From Cucumis sativus (Eukaryota; Streptophyta; Magnoliopsida; Cucurbitales; Cucurbitaceae), in assembly GCF_000004075.3 (NCBI RefSeq), contig NC_026657.2, positions 35,078,732 through 35,142,731 on the forward strand: DNA of 64,000 bases, written 5' to 3'. Positions 1 through 12,744 of the stretch are shown one piece after another. The translations under genes were made by a program, and so were the position numbers. Position 1 is the first letter of the stretch; each line of letters begins with the position of its first letter. The notes under the pieces were generated by a model. That model was not told the DNA's origin, did no database searches, and saw nothing but the letters and a program-made list of their open reading frames with translations.

Positions 1-1827
1 GAAATATGCAATCATAATTTCATTGATATTGTAAAATTACAAAAGGGCACAAAGCCAATGAGATTACATGAAGCTATTCATTTGTGCAATAAGGGAAGTA
101 AGGTTGTAATCACAAAAATACTTGGTGAATTTACACTAAGACAGAGAAGTGTACATAAGATCATCAAAGAATTCCGTAAATTCAACTTCTCTATCTTCAA
201 ACCCTCTCTCTAACAACCAATAACCCATTTCAATGTACTAAAAGAAGTGTACTTCCAAACATAACCTGAGAAAATGACCCCATGAGGCAAGGAGCTCATA
301 GGAGAATTCATAAACCAACAAGTCACCTAATTGACTAAGAGTAGCAGCTCCTGCTTAAGGTTAGAAACAATGAATCCAGCCAACTCTTGTCCTTCACTAA
401 CCCCTTCTATCTTTGCTTTTGTAGCAGCCATCCTTAGTCATTGCTTGAGGAGGTTATCTCCTTTGAAGATACTTCATCAGAAACTTTTTAATGCTAATCT
501 TTTGGAACAACCCCAATGGCCTATGGTCATTCACGATAGAAACTTTATTGAAGATGTAGAAAGTTCAACAGATAAATTTCTCAAATCTGGAGACCACAAT
601 CTTCTATGAGGATGATAGATGAGAATTTGTTGGGCACTAAATTGGAGAAGGAGATGGAACTTCTTGATTAGAATTAGTCTCCACATCGATTTTGGAAGAA
701 GAATCCATCTCTTGGAAAATTAAGCCTGATACTTCAGTATAAGATTCCTCACTAATAACATCTAAATTATTTTACTGTGGCTGTAAACCAGACTCCAAAT
801 CACTCAGGCTGATGTCAAACTCTCCATCAGGATAGTTGAAACATGAAAGCGAAAAAAATGTGAGGAATTGAAGAGTTTCTATCAAATGGAAGCACCTTTG
901 ATCAAAACAATCTCCAAACTTACTGAATGGGTTACTTTAAGGCTGCTGTACTTGAGAAATAAAAACCGTGAAGCTCAATAGATGAAATGCTCTGATTTGT
1001 TACAAGTTGTGAAAAGATAATCAAGAGTCTTGACCATGATTTAATAAATAAGATATTTGAAATCACGTTATTTGCCACTGTTCAACTTAAATGACCGTGT
1101 CCATGCTAATCAGGAGGTCATGATATACATACACACATGGGAAATTAATTATTGCCATCAAGATTCTTTTGGATTGGAGTCCCTTCTTGTAATTGAGCAT
1201 GGAGCTTATTTCATCTTTTGGGCTGTTTTTTTTTGTATTCCCCTTGTATATCCTCTCATCTTTCTCAACAATGAGTGTTCGGTTTCTTAAGAAAACCAAA
1301 AAACATAAAACAAGATGCCACAAAAAGCTCCTTGATGTGACGTAGAGACTATCTCGGGTACAATTTTTGCAGACAACGTGAAAAGTTCTTTTCCTCAAAT
1401 GCAGATTAATACTCCTCTAGTCCTCTTCACAAATGAAACACCATGAGGTAGAACAGTTACCCAACTGAGTTCCAACAGTGAAATCCTAAATTCGCCATTC
1501 TGATTATAATTTAACTTAAACAATCAAACAGAACCCTGAGACTACCAAACACATCTCGCCTACAACCCTCCTCCATCTAAAAAAAACAAATAATCGGTAT
1601 CAATAGCCAGAAACTAGTGACGACATTTTATTCATCAGAGCAGGTGTGACTGTGATTAAACCAAATAAACACAAGTAATCATTTTAACAACGTATGCAAC
1701 TTGAAGCTCCGAGAATAGCACAGAAATAAACATAGACACGCCAATTCGTCGAGCAGATCAAAATTCAGATAAACTATATGCACGCATTTGAGTCTACAAG
1801 AGAGAGAGAGAGAGGTAGAAGAAGTAC
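1..1827 (-). other. Intron 1 of the nCBP-like gene, with degenerate ORF fragments
   Basis: No exon of the cap-binding fold can be read here. The stretch at about 330-870 holds broken open frames on both strands. One minus-strand run ending in SGLQPQ, followed by Ser/Asn-rich text, resembles the linker of a LINE first ORF, but I cannot confirm it. An (AG)8 microsatellite lies at 1799-1814, just inside the donor. Confidence 0.45.
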
Positions 1828-2013
1828 CTTTAGAGGATGAAGACCATCCTTGAGGTCTCGAGCTATGCGTTCACTTAATTCTTCAGCTTCTTTGGCATTA
1901 GTATCATCAGCGAGTGAGGGTTGAAAAGAAGAATCAAGAAGTGGTTGAGCAGAGTTGGGCTTGTTGTTGTCGTTTGCAGAATCAAAATCCCTGTTCTCGC
2001 CTACGAACTCCAT
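1828..2013 (-). CDS. nCBP/4EHP-type eIF4E cap-binding protein, first coding exon only
   Basis: This is a 62-codon exon read from the ATG at 2013 down to 1828, followed by a GT donor (AAAG|GTACTT). The N-terminus is poorly conserved and acidic. The end, RDLKDGLHPLK, matches the segment of plant nCBP proteins just before the cap-binding fold (RELKDGDHPLR in Arabidopsis nCBP, from memory). nCBP is an eIF4E relative that binds the mRNA 5' cap and acts in translation. The remaining exons, with the cap-binding tryptophans, were not found at 1-1827 and must lie off the left edge, so intron 1 is at least 1.8 kb. Phase is 0 at the donor. A (TTC)11 run at 2021-2053 in the leader, just upstream of the ATG, happens to stay open; I chose the first ATG giving the family-like N-terminus. 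The family call rests on one short conserved stretch. Confidence 0.72.
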
Positions 2014-2020
2014 TGACAGA

Positions 2021-2053
2021 TTCTTCTTCTTCTTCTTCTTCTTCTTCTTCTTC
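2021..2053. repeat. (TTC)11 microsatellite in the nCBP-like leader
   Basis: A perfect trinucleotide run 8 bases upstream of the minus-strand start codon. On the coding strand it reads as GAA repeats in the 5'-UTR. Confidence 0.95.
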
Positions 2054-2099
2054 AAATTTCGAATGCCCTAAATTGCTTTTGTCACCAACTCTTTGAGAT

Positions 2100-4796
2100 T
2101 GCAAATTAAGCAGACCGACGCCTAACCAAAGAGAGGGAAAACGTCTATGGCATAAACAAAATTAATACAAAGGCAATAACACTCTATCGTATTATAATCT
2201 TAGGTTACCCTATTAGGTTATAATTGTCCAAAAGCTCATTTCAATGGTAGATTATTTTAATTTTCAATATAACCATATACGTTTCACATCCAAGTTTATA
2301 AAGAAAATAGTAATTATTATAAAAAATAAAAACAATAATTAACGTAAAATAATGATAGCAAATAATAAATACTATAGTAAAGAAGGTTTTAAAATAGTAT
2401 TACTGCCATCATTTTTAGGATTACTGCCTAAAGTTGATTATAATAACGATTCATTTACAAGCAAACTATTTTAATTTATAAAATCCATGTTTGGAGCTAT
2501 GTTGTTTTAGTCCAAGTTTAGGGTTTTGATATGTTGATTTGTTTAGCTCAAAGAGATCTATGAGCTCTCAACTTGTTCGAGGTGGAGTGAGTTACTCACT
2601 CAACGTTCAAGCACCTAAGGATCCAAAATATTATAACTTAAAATTATTTAAATATTTTCATTATTCTTACCCATAGATTTTTTTATTTTCAAACTTTGAT
2701 GAAATCCATGAAAGTAGTTATATATATTGAGTATATACCAGGGGATTAAACAGGCAGGTTCGATTTTGGATCAACTAAACAAAATTTATTTTTCAAGAAG
2801 TATTATTTAAAACAAAACACTAATGTGGTTGGTTACAATTTTATCAAGAGTGTTTTTTATTAACCTTAAATGAATGGAAAAAAAATAAGTATATTGAATA
2901 CTATAAATTAGTCGTCAACGTGATTGCAGGAAATAGTTGTCGAAGTTAAATTAAGACTATGGTTAAAAACAATGCATTAATGCCAAAGAGTTGTGCTCTT
3001 GGCATATGAGACTTGGAACCTTGAGGCACAATGTTTAAGTTCGTTTGAATCTAATAGACATGGTGGGTCATTCATGTGATGAAACTTTTCCTATTCATCC
3101 CAAATATTCACAATAACAAACATTTATCTTTAATGGGTCGATAATCTAATAAGCTATGAAGTTGGTACTCCACTACCATAAAATTAAGGGAGCGTTTGAA
3201 AAAGGAAATAGTCATGAAGATAGGGTTAGGATAATCATAGGATTATGATAAAACTAGTGTAATAAAATAAATTATCGAGATTTTGAAAACAACCAATTTA
3301 ATAAAAATAAAGTTATGTTGTATATTTTCATACTATGCTTTGGTAGCAAATGTATAGTCTTACTTATAAGTTGATAATATATTTAATAACCTGTAAAATT
3401 AGTTGTGATATTCATTGCAACTAAAAGTTTAATCGATCAGAAATAAGTCCCTCGGTTGCAATTTTACTTGTTAAACAATAGTTAACAATAAATGCTTATT
3501 AGTTTACTTACGAACGTAAAAAGATTGTACACTTCATAATACATATTTTAATTTTTAAAAGTTGAATCGCCAACCATATATACTTTTATCTTTATAATTA
3601 ATTTGACGTAGTTCGAAATTTTATTATTTTAAAATTTGAACGTAACGAATTCATGAAACTATTTCAAATGGTAAAACTGCTAAAACAAAATGTAACAACG
3701 TTTCATAATTTATCAATAATAGATCATAAAATTTCGTTAGATTTTATAAATATATTTTAGTACAGTTTGCTATACTTGAAAACATACATTTGTTATTTTC
3801 ACAAGTTCATTATTATTTGGATCATAAGATCTAAAAAAAGTGTTATTAACAATTATAAAACTTTTTTTTTTTATATGAGTTAGCTTACGTGTACTTCTAC
3901 TAATCTCACGAGATAAGCGTCCTATCCTACAACATAAAAAACTATTAGTCAGTTATTGAAACCATATTTCCTTTTTACCACGAAGCCAACCTATATAATT
4001 TTAATAATTAAAAAAAGTTGAAGTGAATTACAAGAATGAAACACAAATGAAGGAATCCTCACTTGACTAATAAACTAACTTATATACGTGTATACGTACA
4101 TGTAGATGTATGCACATCTATATGTATCTATATACAACATGTATGTATGTATATATGTGCATACACATTATTTAAGACATAAACATGAGTAGCAAATATC
4201 TAATAATATCAACATTACTGTCAAACGTTACAATATTTGACTTTTCTCTATAATTGCCATAATGTTCGTCTCTCCCATTGCTAATAGTGCTTCTCAAATT
4301 GATGTGTTTCTCAACGACTATTTTCTTTTTAATTTTACCCATAAATAGTTTTATGCATATTTTCTTTTAACTTTCTTTAGATCATGATTTGCATATGTCA
4401 CGAAATATTACAGCTAAATTATTCTTATTCAAATTTTAAAAGCTCTCAAAAAATTGGTAAAAGATAGATTAAAAAGTTGGAGAAGTATTTATAGACTAAT
4501 TGCAACTTGCAAGATTGACTCACTATGTGAACTTAATATAGTTAGAAAGTTTTTGTCTCGGATATATATATATATAGGAAAATAGAAGTTGAACGATATT
4601 CATGAAAAATAGTGAAAAAGCTAAAGAAGAAAAGTAAATATAGTTTCTGGAGAAATGTAAAACATTAAGAAAGATGAAAAGATAGAATTGCTCAATATAT
4701 ATGTAAACAAACAAGTGATCAAATAGAAGAAAAAATTCCTCCACATGTATACGATAAACGTGAAAAGTATAGAAATAAGAAAAGATAAAAACTAGC
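2100..4796. other. AT-rich intergenic region
   Basis: About 2.7 kb with no supportable gene. It must hold the upstream region of the minus-strand nCBP-like gene at its left end. A TA/TG-rich alternating tract (tatgtatg and gtatac motifs) lies at about 4081-4165. Confidence 0.6.
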
Positions 4797-4949
4797 TTAA
4801 GAAAAGAGAGATTGGAGGAGTACCATGTTCATAAGCAACGGAGGCTCAAGGGTTTTGGAAGTATCCCAAGAAGCTTTATCCAAATAGAACTTCACATCCA
4901 TTATTGACAACGATGTAGATATTGATTCAAACCAAGACGTGGCTGCCAT
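4797..4949 (-). CDS. Short ORF or first exon of unknown function
   Basis: Read from the ATG at 4949, this encodes 50 aa beginning MAATSWFESISTSLS and ending at TAA 4799-4797. A usable GT donor (AACATG|GTACTC, after base 4824) would make it a 42-codon first exon, but no convincing second exon is visible at 2.1-4.8 kb. Local GC is higher than in the flanks, and the Ala-Ala start after ATG is common in plant proteins; these are the only arguments for coding. The start lies 123 bp from the start of the divergent small membrane protein at 5073, so the two would share a very short promoter. No family recognised. Confidence 0.35.
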   Translation of the reverse strand: MAATSWFESISTSLSIMDVKFYLDKASWDTSKTLEPPLLMNMVLLQSLFS

Positions 4950-5072
4950 GGCTGCTCCTTTCAATCAATTCCACTCTCCCCTAATTTCTTTCAGCCAATA
5001 ATTCACTTCAAACCTTCCTTCCATATTTAATTTAGTTTGGAATATCATATCCACCAATATAATTTCCAAAAA

Positions 5073-5405
5073 ATGGGACTCGACGACTGGGAACTCCTCG
5101 ATTGCCATGAAGACCATGATCAAGAGAAAAGCAGGCCGCACGAAAACGTAGTAATTTCCGGCCAGAAGTTGATCGGCGACACGAAGAACGAGATGGAAGC
5201 GGTCGCGGAGTTTGATGTGGAGGAAGAGGAAAAGGTGGATTCAAGAGGAGGGATGGATATGGCGATGGAGAAAAGGAAACAATGGGGGAGAACGGTTGTT
5301 TGTTCGTTTGGAATTGCTGTGGCGGCTACAATTTGTAGTGTGTTGTTGGGAAGCCATAGCCACCACCATGGGGGAGGTGCGTTTGTGAATAAACGCCATT
5401 GTTGA
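5073..5405 (+). CDS. Small membrane-anchored protein with DDWELL start (DUF6821-like?)
   Basis: Single exon, 110 aa. It begins MGLDDWELLDCHED; a D-D/Q-W-E-hydrophobic start is typical of a plant family of small tail-anchored proteins that I recall as DUF6821, so the assignment is tentative. Residues 1-70 are acidic and soluble, with an EEEE-type patch near 48-54. Residues about 74-93 form one hydrophobic segment (TVVCSFGIAVAATICSVLLG), preceded by KRKQWGR, so the N-terminus should face the cytosol. The short tail is His/Gly-rich (SHSHHHGGG) and ends in Cys. The first in-frame ATG was chosen; the frame is open slightly upstream but without an ATG. Function unknown. Confidence 0.6.
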   Translation: MGLDDWELLDCHEDHDQEKSRPHENVVISGQKLIGDTKNEMEAVAEFDVEEEEKVDSRGGMDMAMEKRKQWGRTVVCSFGIAVAATICSVLLGSHSHHHGGGAFVNKRHC

Positions 5406-6808
5406 ACGTTGAATACTACAATAGGTTTTCTATTTATTACCGATCAAAACTAGCAAAGCATGTATGATAATTTTGAACTCTCTTGTTACTTTTTTTTTTC
5501 TTTTCTTGGTGATTAGTTTTCTATTAGTTATTATTCTTACAGTAATGGATCAATTGTAATGAAATTGAATTCATGGGTCGTTTATAATGAATATCAATTG
5601 CAAACATAGTTTGATGGCTTTCGATGATGTTTATCAAAATAGCAAACGTAATTTTATGACTTTTAATAATATTTATATAAATATTTTGCAAAGGTAGTCT
5701 ATCGTTCTTATCTTTACACAATTGTTACATTTAGAGTCAAGACGCAATAGTAACAATAACAATAGTTATATAACGTTTTCATATTTCTCTTGTTGATTTT
5801 CGTAATTACTACGTGACAACATGTAATGATAAGAGAACTAGAGCTAGCCTTTAATTAAATTTAACATTTTTGTTTTGAAATTTTTAATTTATTTATATTA
5901 TTGTTGAAAATATTATAAACAAATTCATTGTTATTGTCTCTAAACTTTTCATCTATCATAAATGTTTATGGAATTTCAAAATTTTTAAAAATACTATTAA
6001 AACTTATAAAATACATTTTTTTTTGTTAGTGTTTTATGGAAATTGTTGTAGTTTTTTTCCCAAAAAAAAGTACATAACTTTCAAATTTTCATAAATATTC
6101 TTAAACTATTAATACGGTCTACCTCTATATATTCCATCTTTTTATATAAATAAAATGACACTTTAATTAAAGCATATGAATTATAACAAACAAAAAAAAA
6201 AGATAATAATAAATAACACACCAAATGATTTCAAGACTTACATATTCTAACAAATTTGGACGTCATTAATATTGTTTATCATTTTCAGAAATTTTGATTT
6301 CAGATCTTTGTGAGATTATATGAAATTTTACCTTTTAACTTAATTTTTTTAATTTTATTTTTGTTGTAAAAAAATAATTGACATAAAGTAAGAATGGAAA
6401 CATTAAAGAGAACTACGAGGATACTTACATGAAAAAGGTTTGAATATCTATATAATTTGTTTTAAAATTGGTTATTTTTTAACCCGAGAAAACTTTAAAT
6501 AAATTTATCACCATATTAATCATAGAAATGGATCGATGGTTATTTTTAAGAAATGATGGTAATAATACAAAATAAGAATAAGATTATTTATCCAATTTTA
6601 CGTGAGATTAGGAAAATTATATCTTAATTCTGATAGGATTAAGATAGACTCATGGATCAAATCTGATTATTAACTTCTCCACTACTAATCAATTCTCTTG
6701 GAATATCTAATCTTTGTAATTACTGAGACGCTAAACTAATTCATATTCCAAAACACAACATTTGGCGGGAACCAACGTTCAGTACTCTCAAGCTAATCTA
6801 TAACATTA
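5406..6808. other. AT-rich intergenic region
   Basis: No gene or clear repeat family seen. It contains poly(A)/poly(T) tracts and the presumed upstream region of the CDT1-like locus. A GC-richer patch (TTTGGCGGGAA at about 6761-6771) near the CDT1 leader resembles an E2F site. Confidence 0.5.
6761..6771 (+). promoter_or_regulatory. E2F-like site TTTGGCGGGAA upstream of the CDT1-like gene
   Basis: The sequence fits the E2F consensus TTTSSCGS and lies about 40 bp before the start codon. CDT1 is a known E2F target in plants, so a site here makes sense. This is sequence match plus family knowledge; binding is not shown. Confidence 0.55.
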
Positions 6809-8943
6809 ATGGCGGGTGCTTCAAACAAGATTTCTTCACCTTCATCAACTTTACCCTTCAAATCCAACAAAAATGTGAGCTCCAACTCCACATCATTGCT
6901 TAAGGATCCGCAGTCTTTGAGCTCCAAGACGCCGGAGAAGCCGGCGGAGCGAACTAGGAAACGGAAGAAGGTTGCGCTTTCCATTGAAGAGGTTGAACGA
7001 GCTGCTCAGAGCGTCCATGAATCTAATAGTCAGTTGCTGCCTCATGATCTGACCACTGAAGGGAGTAAAGTAGTTAGAAGACGGATGGATTCGCGGTCGA
7101 ATGAAAGTCAATCTAGTAGCTCCGATAGTACTTGTGTTGATAATAAGTACTCCAATAAATTGCCTGAGAAGTAAGTCGTTTTGTTTATCTTGATCTTGAT
7201 GTTTTGCTTATTAATTGATGGTTGGCTGGTTGTTTAGATCTACTTTGAGTGTTTGGTGAATGAGTTTTCTTACTTTGGTGTGTTTTGCAGATTTGAGCTG
7301 CTGTGTAAGTTCTTTGATTGCTTGAATTTTGCAATGCGGTTGTTACGATGTAAAGGTGTAGCCTCCAACTTCTCCCACGTTTGCTCTAAGATTGAAGTCC
7401 TCACTGATAGGTACTTTACTTATTCTGCCTTCTCCATCGCCTTTCCTCTCCATCCATTTCTGTGCTGATACTGTTCGTAGTAATTTTCCAATAATCTATC
7501 TGCCTGGATGACTAAGTAAATTGAAGAAGTTTGTGAATTTTGTTATTGTTGGCTTGTAAAAGAAATAAAGAATACTGCTTTTGTAATGACAGACAATTAA
7601 GAACAAGAAAGAATGTGGATCTTGGTCTGCATATATGATTTTTTTATTTATTTTGCGAATTGAAATTGTATTTGTTTGGGTATAGGAAGTTGAGCCTCTT
7701 AAGATTTACAATTTTGTGTTGACAAGTTTTAATCCTTCTAGTTTTACTTCATTTTGTGGCACATACATCTTAGACTTCTTATATGACTCAAAGAAGAGTA
7801 TCTCAAGACGTTATACTGTGTTTTTTTATTATAAATTTGATGGTTATGATTGCAGGAGGTTTTCATACAGTCATTTGGCTCAACTGAAGTTTATTTTACC
7901 TGAAGCAATTGTGGTTAAGAAAGTTGCGGTCTTTGATGAGTGTACCAACTGGAAGAAGCCAGAACTTCATATATCTTTCAATTTTGGTGTCCTAGCTGTA
8001 GACAGTAAGGAAAACCATTATACGCAATTGAGGAAGTTGTTTAGGATACAGCTTTCAGAATTTGTGAGTTCCCATCCATAAGTATGCCACCATTTTTCTT
8101 CTATGATTTGAAAATGTATTTATTTGTATATGTGTTTACAAATCCTAGAATATGTTGGTTCTCTTCATAGACATTGGCATGAAATGTGAAAATTTATGTG
8201 CCCTCTATAGTCATTCTAGTTCTCGCTCTATTTTCAACTCGACATGAAGATTTAAAACAAACTACGTTGAAGTTACTTTTTTTCAAATTTTATAGTCAGA
8301 ATTGGGAATACATTTGGTGGTATAACAATGAATTGTAGCATTCTGATCATAGAAGTTGTTATCATTAGCATCATGGCCACTTGAGATGGCTTGACTTTTC
8401 TCTTTCGTTGACATGCTTTTCTGTATTCAGATTGATGACGTTCCAGCATTCAATTTCAGAACCCAAGATCTTCTCTCAAAAACCAAGACGTTATCTTATG
8501 TCAAGACATCAATTGAGCAACTAGCGCCTGGGCAACCAATGCCATCAGCAAAAGGCATTTCCTCTAATCATAATTCAGAAGAAAATCAAGGTTTCCCAAT
8601 AATTAAATCTACCATGACTGGTCATGGCCCAAATAAATAGAAGGAATTATTAGGGTCATCTCATTTTTCACCATATGTTAGCCAGCTTTTGTCTCAAAAA
8701 GTTGTTGACAGAGAAATGGCAAATATTGACGCTGAAACTTCTGATGAGTCTTCAACTAAACCTTCCTCCCCAATTCCCACAACTCGCAGTACTATGGTAG
8801 GAAGAGTAAACATGAGGAAAGAAGATGGTCAATCTGCGAAAGGTAATGATATTGATTCAACTCCTACAATGTTTGTTTCAACCCCGGATCGGCTGATGCC
8901 TAGCACACCTGCAATGGAAACATCACTTGAGTTCTACTGTTGA
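6809..8943 (+). pseudogene. CDT1-like DNA replication licensing factor, truncated or decayed
   Basis: Exons 6809-7170, 7291-7410, 7856-8063 (or to 8081) and 8431-8640 join in phase. Exon junctions rebuild LPEKFELLCKFFDCL and TDRRFSYSHLAQLKFILPEAI, the signature of the central winged-helix (geminin-binding) domain of plant CDT1, which loads MCM at origins. The N-terminus has a KTPEKP motif and a basic RTRKRKK stretch (possible nuclear signal). Damage: an in-frame TAA (8079-8081) ends exon 3 if the ancestral donor (A|GTATGC) is used; an in-frame TAG at 8638-8640 interrupts exon 4. The same frame stays open beyond it, with DRLMPSTPA-type repeats as in CDT1, until 8943. The C-terminal MCM-binding winged helix is absent and the sequence turns to AT-rich non-coding DNA. 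Using the GTGAGT donor at 8064, a 299-aa protein keeping only the N-terminal and middle parts could still be made. Confidence 0.85.
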
Positions 8944-11900
8944 ACATCGAACACTCGAAAAATCAATTTGAATGACAAAAATCGAACGATCCAATTTTTA
9001 GTAGTCTATTTTGATTAAAAAGTGGTCACCCGTCGTTTTAAGGAAAATGTATTTGGAAAACCGAACAAACCCTACTAGATTTATATATAACTTTGACCAA
9101 ACTAACATTTTCAGTTTAATAGGAAGAAAAACTGTAATATTAATTTATTTTCTAACCTAAATATTAAGAAATTATAAAAAATAGCAATTTTGATAAAATA
9201 TTTAGCAAAATTTAGCAAAATTTTCAAATTTTATTAATATTAGACACGGATATGAAATAGTGTTGGTAGTGAAAAGTTTGTGCATTTTTATCCTTGAAAC
9301 AATCCAAAATATTCTCTAATCGGATTTTATTAATGGTGTTTATGAATTTTCATCTAAGAATTTAATGTTTTTCATAATTATATTCCTTGATTTTAGGAAA
9401 TTTTATTTGTATTGGTTCCATGTTCATTTAATTTATAATATTCTTTTATCTTTTTTATTTAATGCATAATTGTTTGATTCTGTATTTTTTTCTTATTTTT
9501 TCCTTTAATTAGTTCATTTTCCTAAATTTTTATTTCAATTTCTTCAACACAAACCATTTCATTCTTTTATTTTGAGTATACAATACTTATTTTAAATATA
9601 CATGAGAATGATTTCACATAAATGATTTCATGATACACAATTGTGCAATCATATAGAAATGATACAAGATCTAAATGATCATGCAAATCTAAACGAACTT
9701 GGTTCAAGATCGTGTACCAAAATCTAAACATCTTTTCTTTTTATATTTGGTATATGATCATTTAGATATGGAAGAAGAAATATATGAGAGATGACGAACA
9801 TCGTTTACCAAGTGGGAATTTGAAAAAGTGAAAAAACGAAGAAAGAAAAAAATACGAGAGATGACCACAAAGGAAGAAATTATAGAAGGGAAAATGAAGA
9901 AGAAAGAGTAATAATATGAAAAGGTGATAAATTGCAAAGAAGAAAAAGAAAAATAAGTGAAAAAACGTAATATTCAAAGACAAGTTTTAAATTTATGAAA
10001 ATATCATGGACTTTTTACTTTGTTATACGAGACGTAAATATTTTGGTATTTTGTTATATTTATGAAAATTAACCAATAATAAATAAGAATAAGATTTTAT
10101 CGTAACTTATATGAGACTGAAAAACTTATATCTTAGTTCTTTGTCAATGTCACTTTCTCACTCTCAACATCCTACGTGAATGTGAATTTATCTTTATGAT
10201 CGTATACATATTTGAACATCATGATTAAACGAGACATGTATTTATATTCATAATGCTTAACATGAATGGTGTGCAATCTAATAAACGACTTAAAAGATGC
10301 AACCTAAACAGACTTACACAAATATTTGTTTTTGGTTTAGTCACAATTGTCATTGTTAAAAGTTTAAAGGTGCAGTTGCACTTAATATCATATTAGAAGT
10401 GTTTTTTACAATTTATATATATATAAAAAAGTTGGACTAGTTTGACTCTATATTTAAAATGAAGGGATATTTGCAAATGATTTTATCTTCAAAACCATCC
10501 CGGTCAGAAAGAAAAGGTGTAATATCTTTTTAGTTTTTAATTATAGTTTATATATAGATACGGTTGTGAATATCAAACATCAACCGCATACAAGTGAACG
10601 AATGGTGATGAAGGAGACTGATGCATGAAGGAACAAGTGGCGCAAAGACGCTTAGCTTCGGATGAAGTGAAAATACGACTAGCGGCGTGCATCGGAGGAG
10701 ATGTTTCCTTACAACTTAGTTCTCAATCAACATAATGGAGGGGATGGCTACAAAGGTGGTGAATTGAGGGGGTGACTACAAATGTGGAGATCTCGACTAA
10801 ACGGAGAACACTCGAACGAAGATGGAAGTGTCGTCGACGGCTAGGGTTTGGTGAGAGTGAAGAAGATGATGAGTAGTAATATTATTATTAATAATAATAA
10901 TAAATATTATTTTATTATTCTTTTCTCTTAAATACATTCCTTTACTTTTTTCTTTTCTTTTTTCCAATTTAAATAAAACAAATCTTATATTAAATTTATG
11001 TTTGTCATTATTTTGAAGCAAATAACATGATTTTAGAGGATGATAAAAATTTTAATAACATAAGTGGGTAATCTTAGCACGATTTTAGGGAGATAAAATT
11101 TTAAATTTAAATTATTATTAACCATACCTATTTTTATAAACTTTTAAAGAGTTTTAATATTTTGACCGCTTCAAAACAAAATTTAAAATCTATTTTAAAA
11201 AAACAATTATGAAAAATAGATAAAGGATATTAATAAGATAATCTATGTTTGATATCCTTTTAGGGAAATCAATCCAGTAGTACGATTATAGGGGTAAGAT
11301 ACAATTTAAATTTTAAATTATTATTATGTTAAATTAATTGTTATTATAAATCTGAAAAGTTTAGGGAAATCAATGTAGTAGCACGATTACAAGGGACATC
11401 AAAATTTTCTTAGAATAATCTATTAAATGTATCATAATTATAGGGGTAAGATACAATTTTAATTTTAAATTATTATTATGTTAAATTAATTACTATTATA
11501 AATATTAAAAGTGTAGGAAAATCAATCTAAGTACATACCGAAATATCAAAATTTTATTAGAATAATCATATAAATTAAGTCATTATAATTATAATTATAT
11601 GAATAAGATACAATTTTAATTTTAACAACAACAACTAAATAAATGGTTAATTACTTGATTTGAAACTAAATTGCATCCATAAATATAGGGATTGATTCAA
11701 TCATATTCATCCCGAAAATAAATATTTATTTAATATTTTTACACAAATGAATTATTTGGCAACCTTGAATTTATGTTTATGTGTTGCTATTGTTTTAGGA
11801 ATATAATTATTTAAAAGAATTCACGTTACAAAATCTAACTTCGAATGATTATTAGAAATATGTATTATATAATAAAATTGAATTTAAATAGTAATTACTA

Positions 11901-12240
11901 TCTTGTATAAATTAGAGCGATAAATCTACGGATGTTGGTGTAATCTTATATAGTACGAAAATAAAAAATTATTTAATATTTTTTTGTATGGTTTTTGTAA
12001 ATACATGGTGTGAATGTGTGATATCTATACAAATATACTATATATATATGATGGAAAATAATTTTCCTATACATACAAAGGAATATAATGGATAAAAAAA
12101 TAAAAAAAAAAATTCTACAACCTCAATTTTGGTATATAAATCCTAATATTTTGTGTATTCTGTAAAAAAAAAAAAAACTCATTTTTGCTATAAATCTTAA
12201 TATTTTTTAAATTGGCTATTTTTGAGTTTTTTATTCAATT
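8944..12240. other. AT-rich intergenic region
   Basis: No gene supported. The C-terminal CDT1 exons were looked for and not seen. A GC-richer patch at about 10600-10860 has no open frame longer than background. It ends in ATT trinucleotide runs. Tandem repeats follow at 11.0-11.6 kb. Confidence 0.55.
11280..11640. repeat. Degenerate AT-rich tandem repeat, unit about 150-160 bp
   Basis: The block taagatacaattt...aattttaaattatt recurs at 11295, 11457 and 11604 (spacings 162 and 147), each preceded by the agggaaatcaat/cacgatta-like text of the unit. A more diverged copy may begin near 11085. No coding potential. Confidence 0.7.
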
Positions 12241-12744
12241 TTGTTTGCTCACAGTTATCTCAACATAGAAATCACATATAATTTCCGTGGGCCGAAGCCC
12301 AAAAAGAGAAGCGTTTGGGCCAATAAGCCGTTGATCGAAGTGCTTATGGAAAAAAATGGGAATTTATTGTTTTTCTTTTTTTCCTCAACCTTTATAATAT
12401 CACTGGTGAAGCAACGTGCAACATAAGAACGAGATTGAAGACGAAGAGGAAGAAGAGAAGAGAGAGAGAAAACCAGAAACAGCAACAACAAAGAAGACGA
12501 CCGCCATAGCCATAGCTCAGTTTTCAATAAGCTCTGCAGCTCTAAACTCACTCAATCACACCTTCTCTCTTGTAATGCCGAGAATTTCCACTCTCGAAAC
12601 CCAATTATCACAAGAATTTTTCAGGTCATCGAGTCTCCATAATTGATCGACACGATCGGAGCTCCAATTATCCTTTGGAGATCTGGGTTTCCGTCATCGG
12701 ATTATCCTTTTTCTTTCGTTGATCAGAATCTTCCTCCTCTCATT

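Noticed and set aside
9762-9983. Minus-strand 73-aa Phe/Leu-rich ORF
   Set aside because: It is a translation of a low-complexity GA/AT tract with no gene features.
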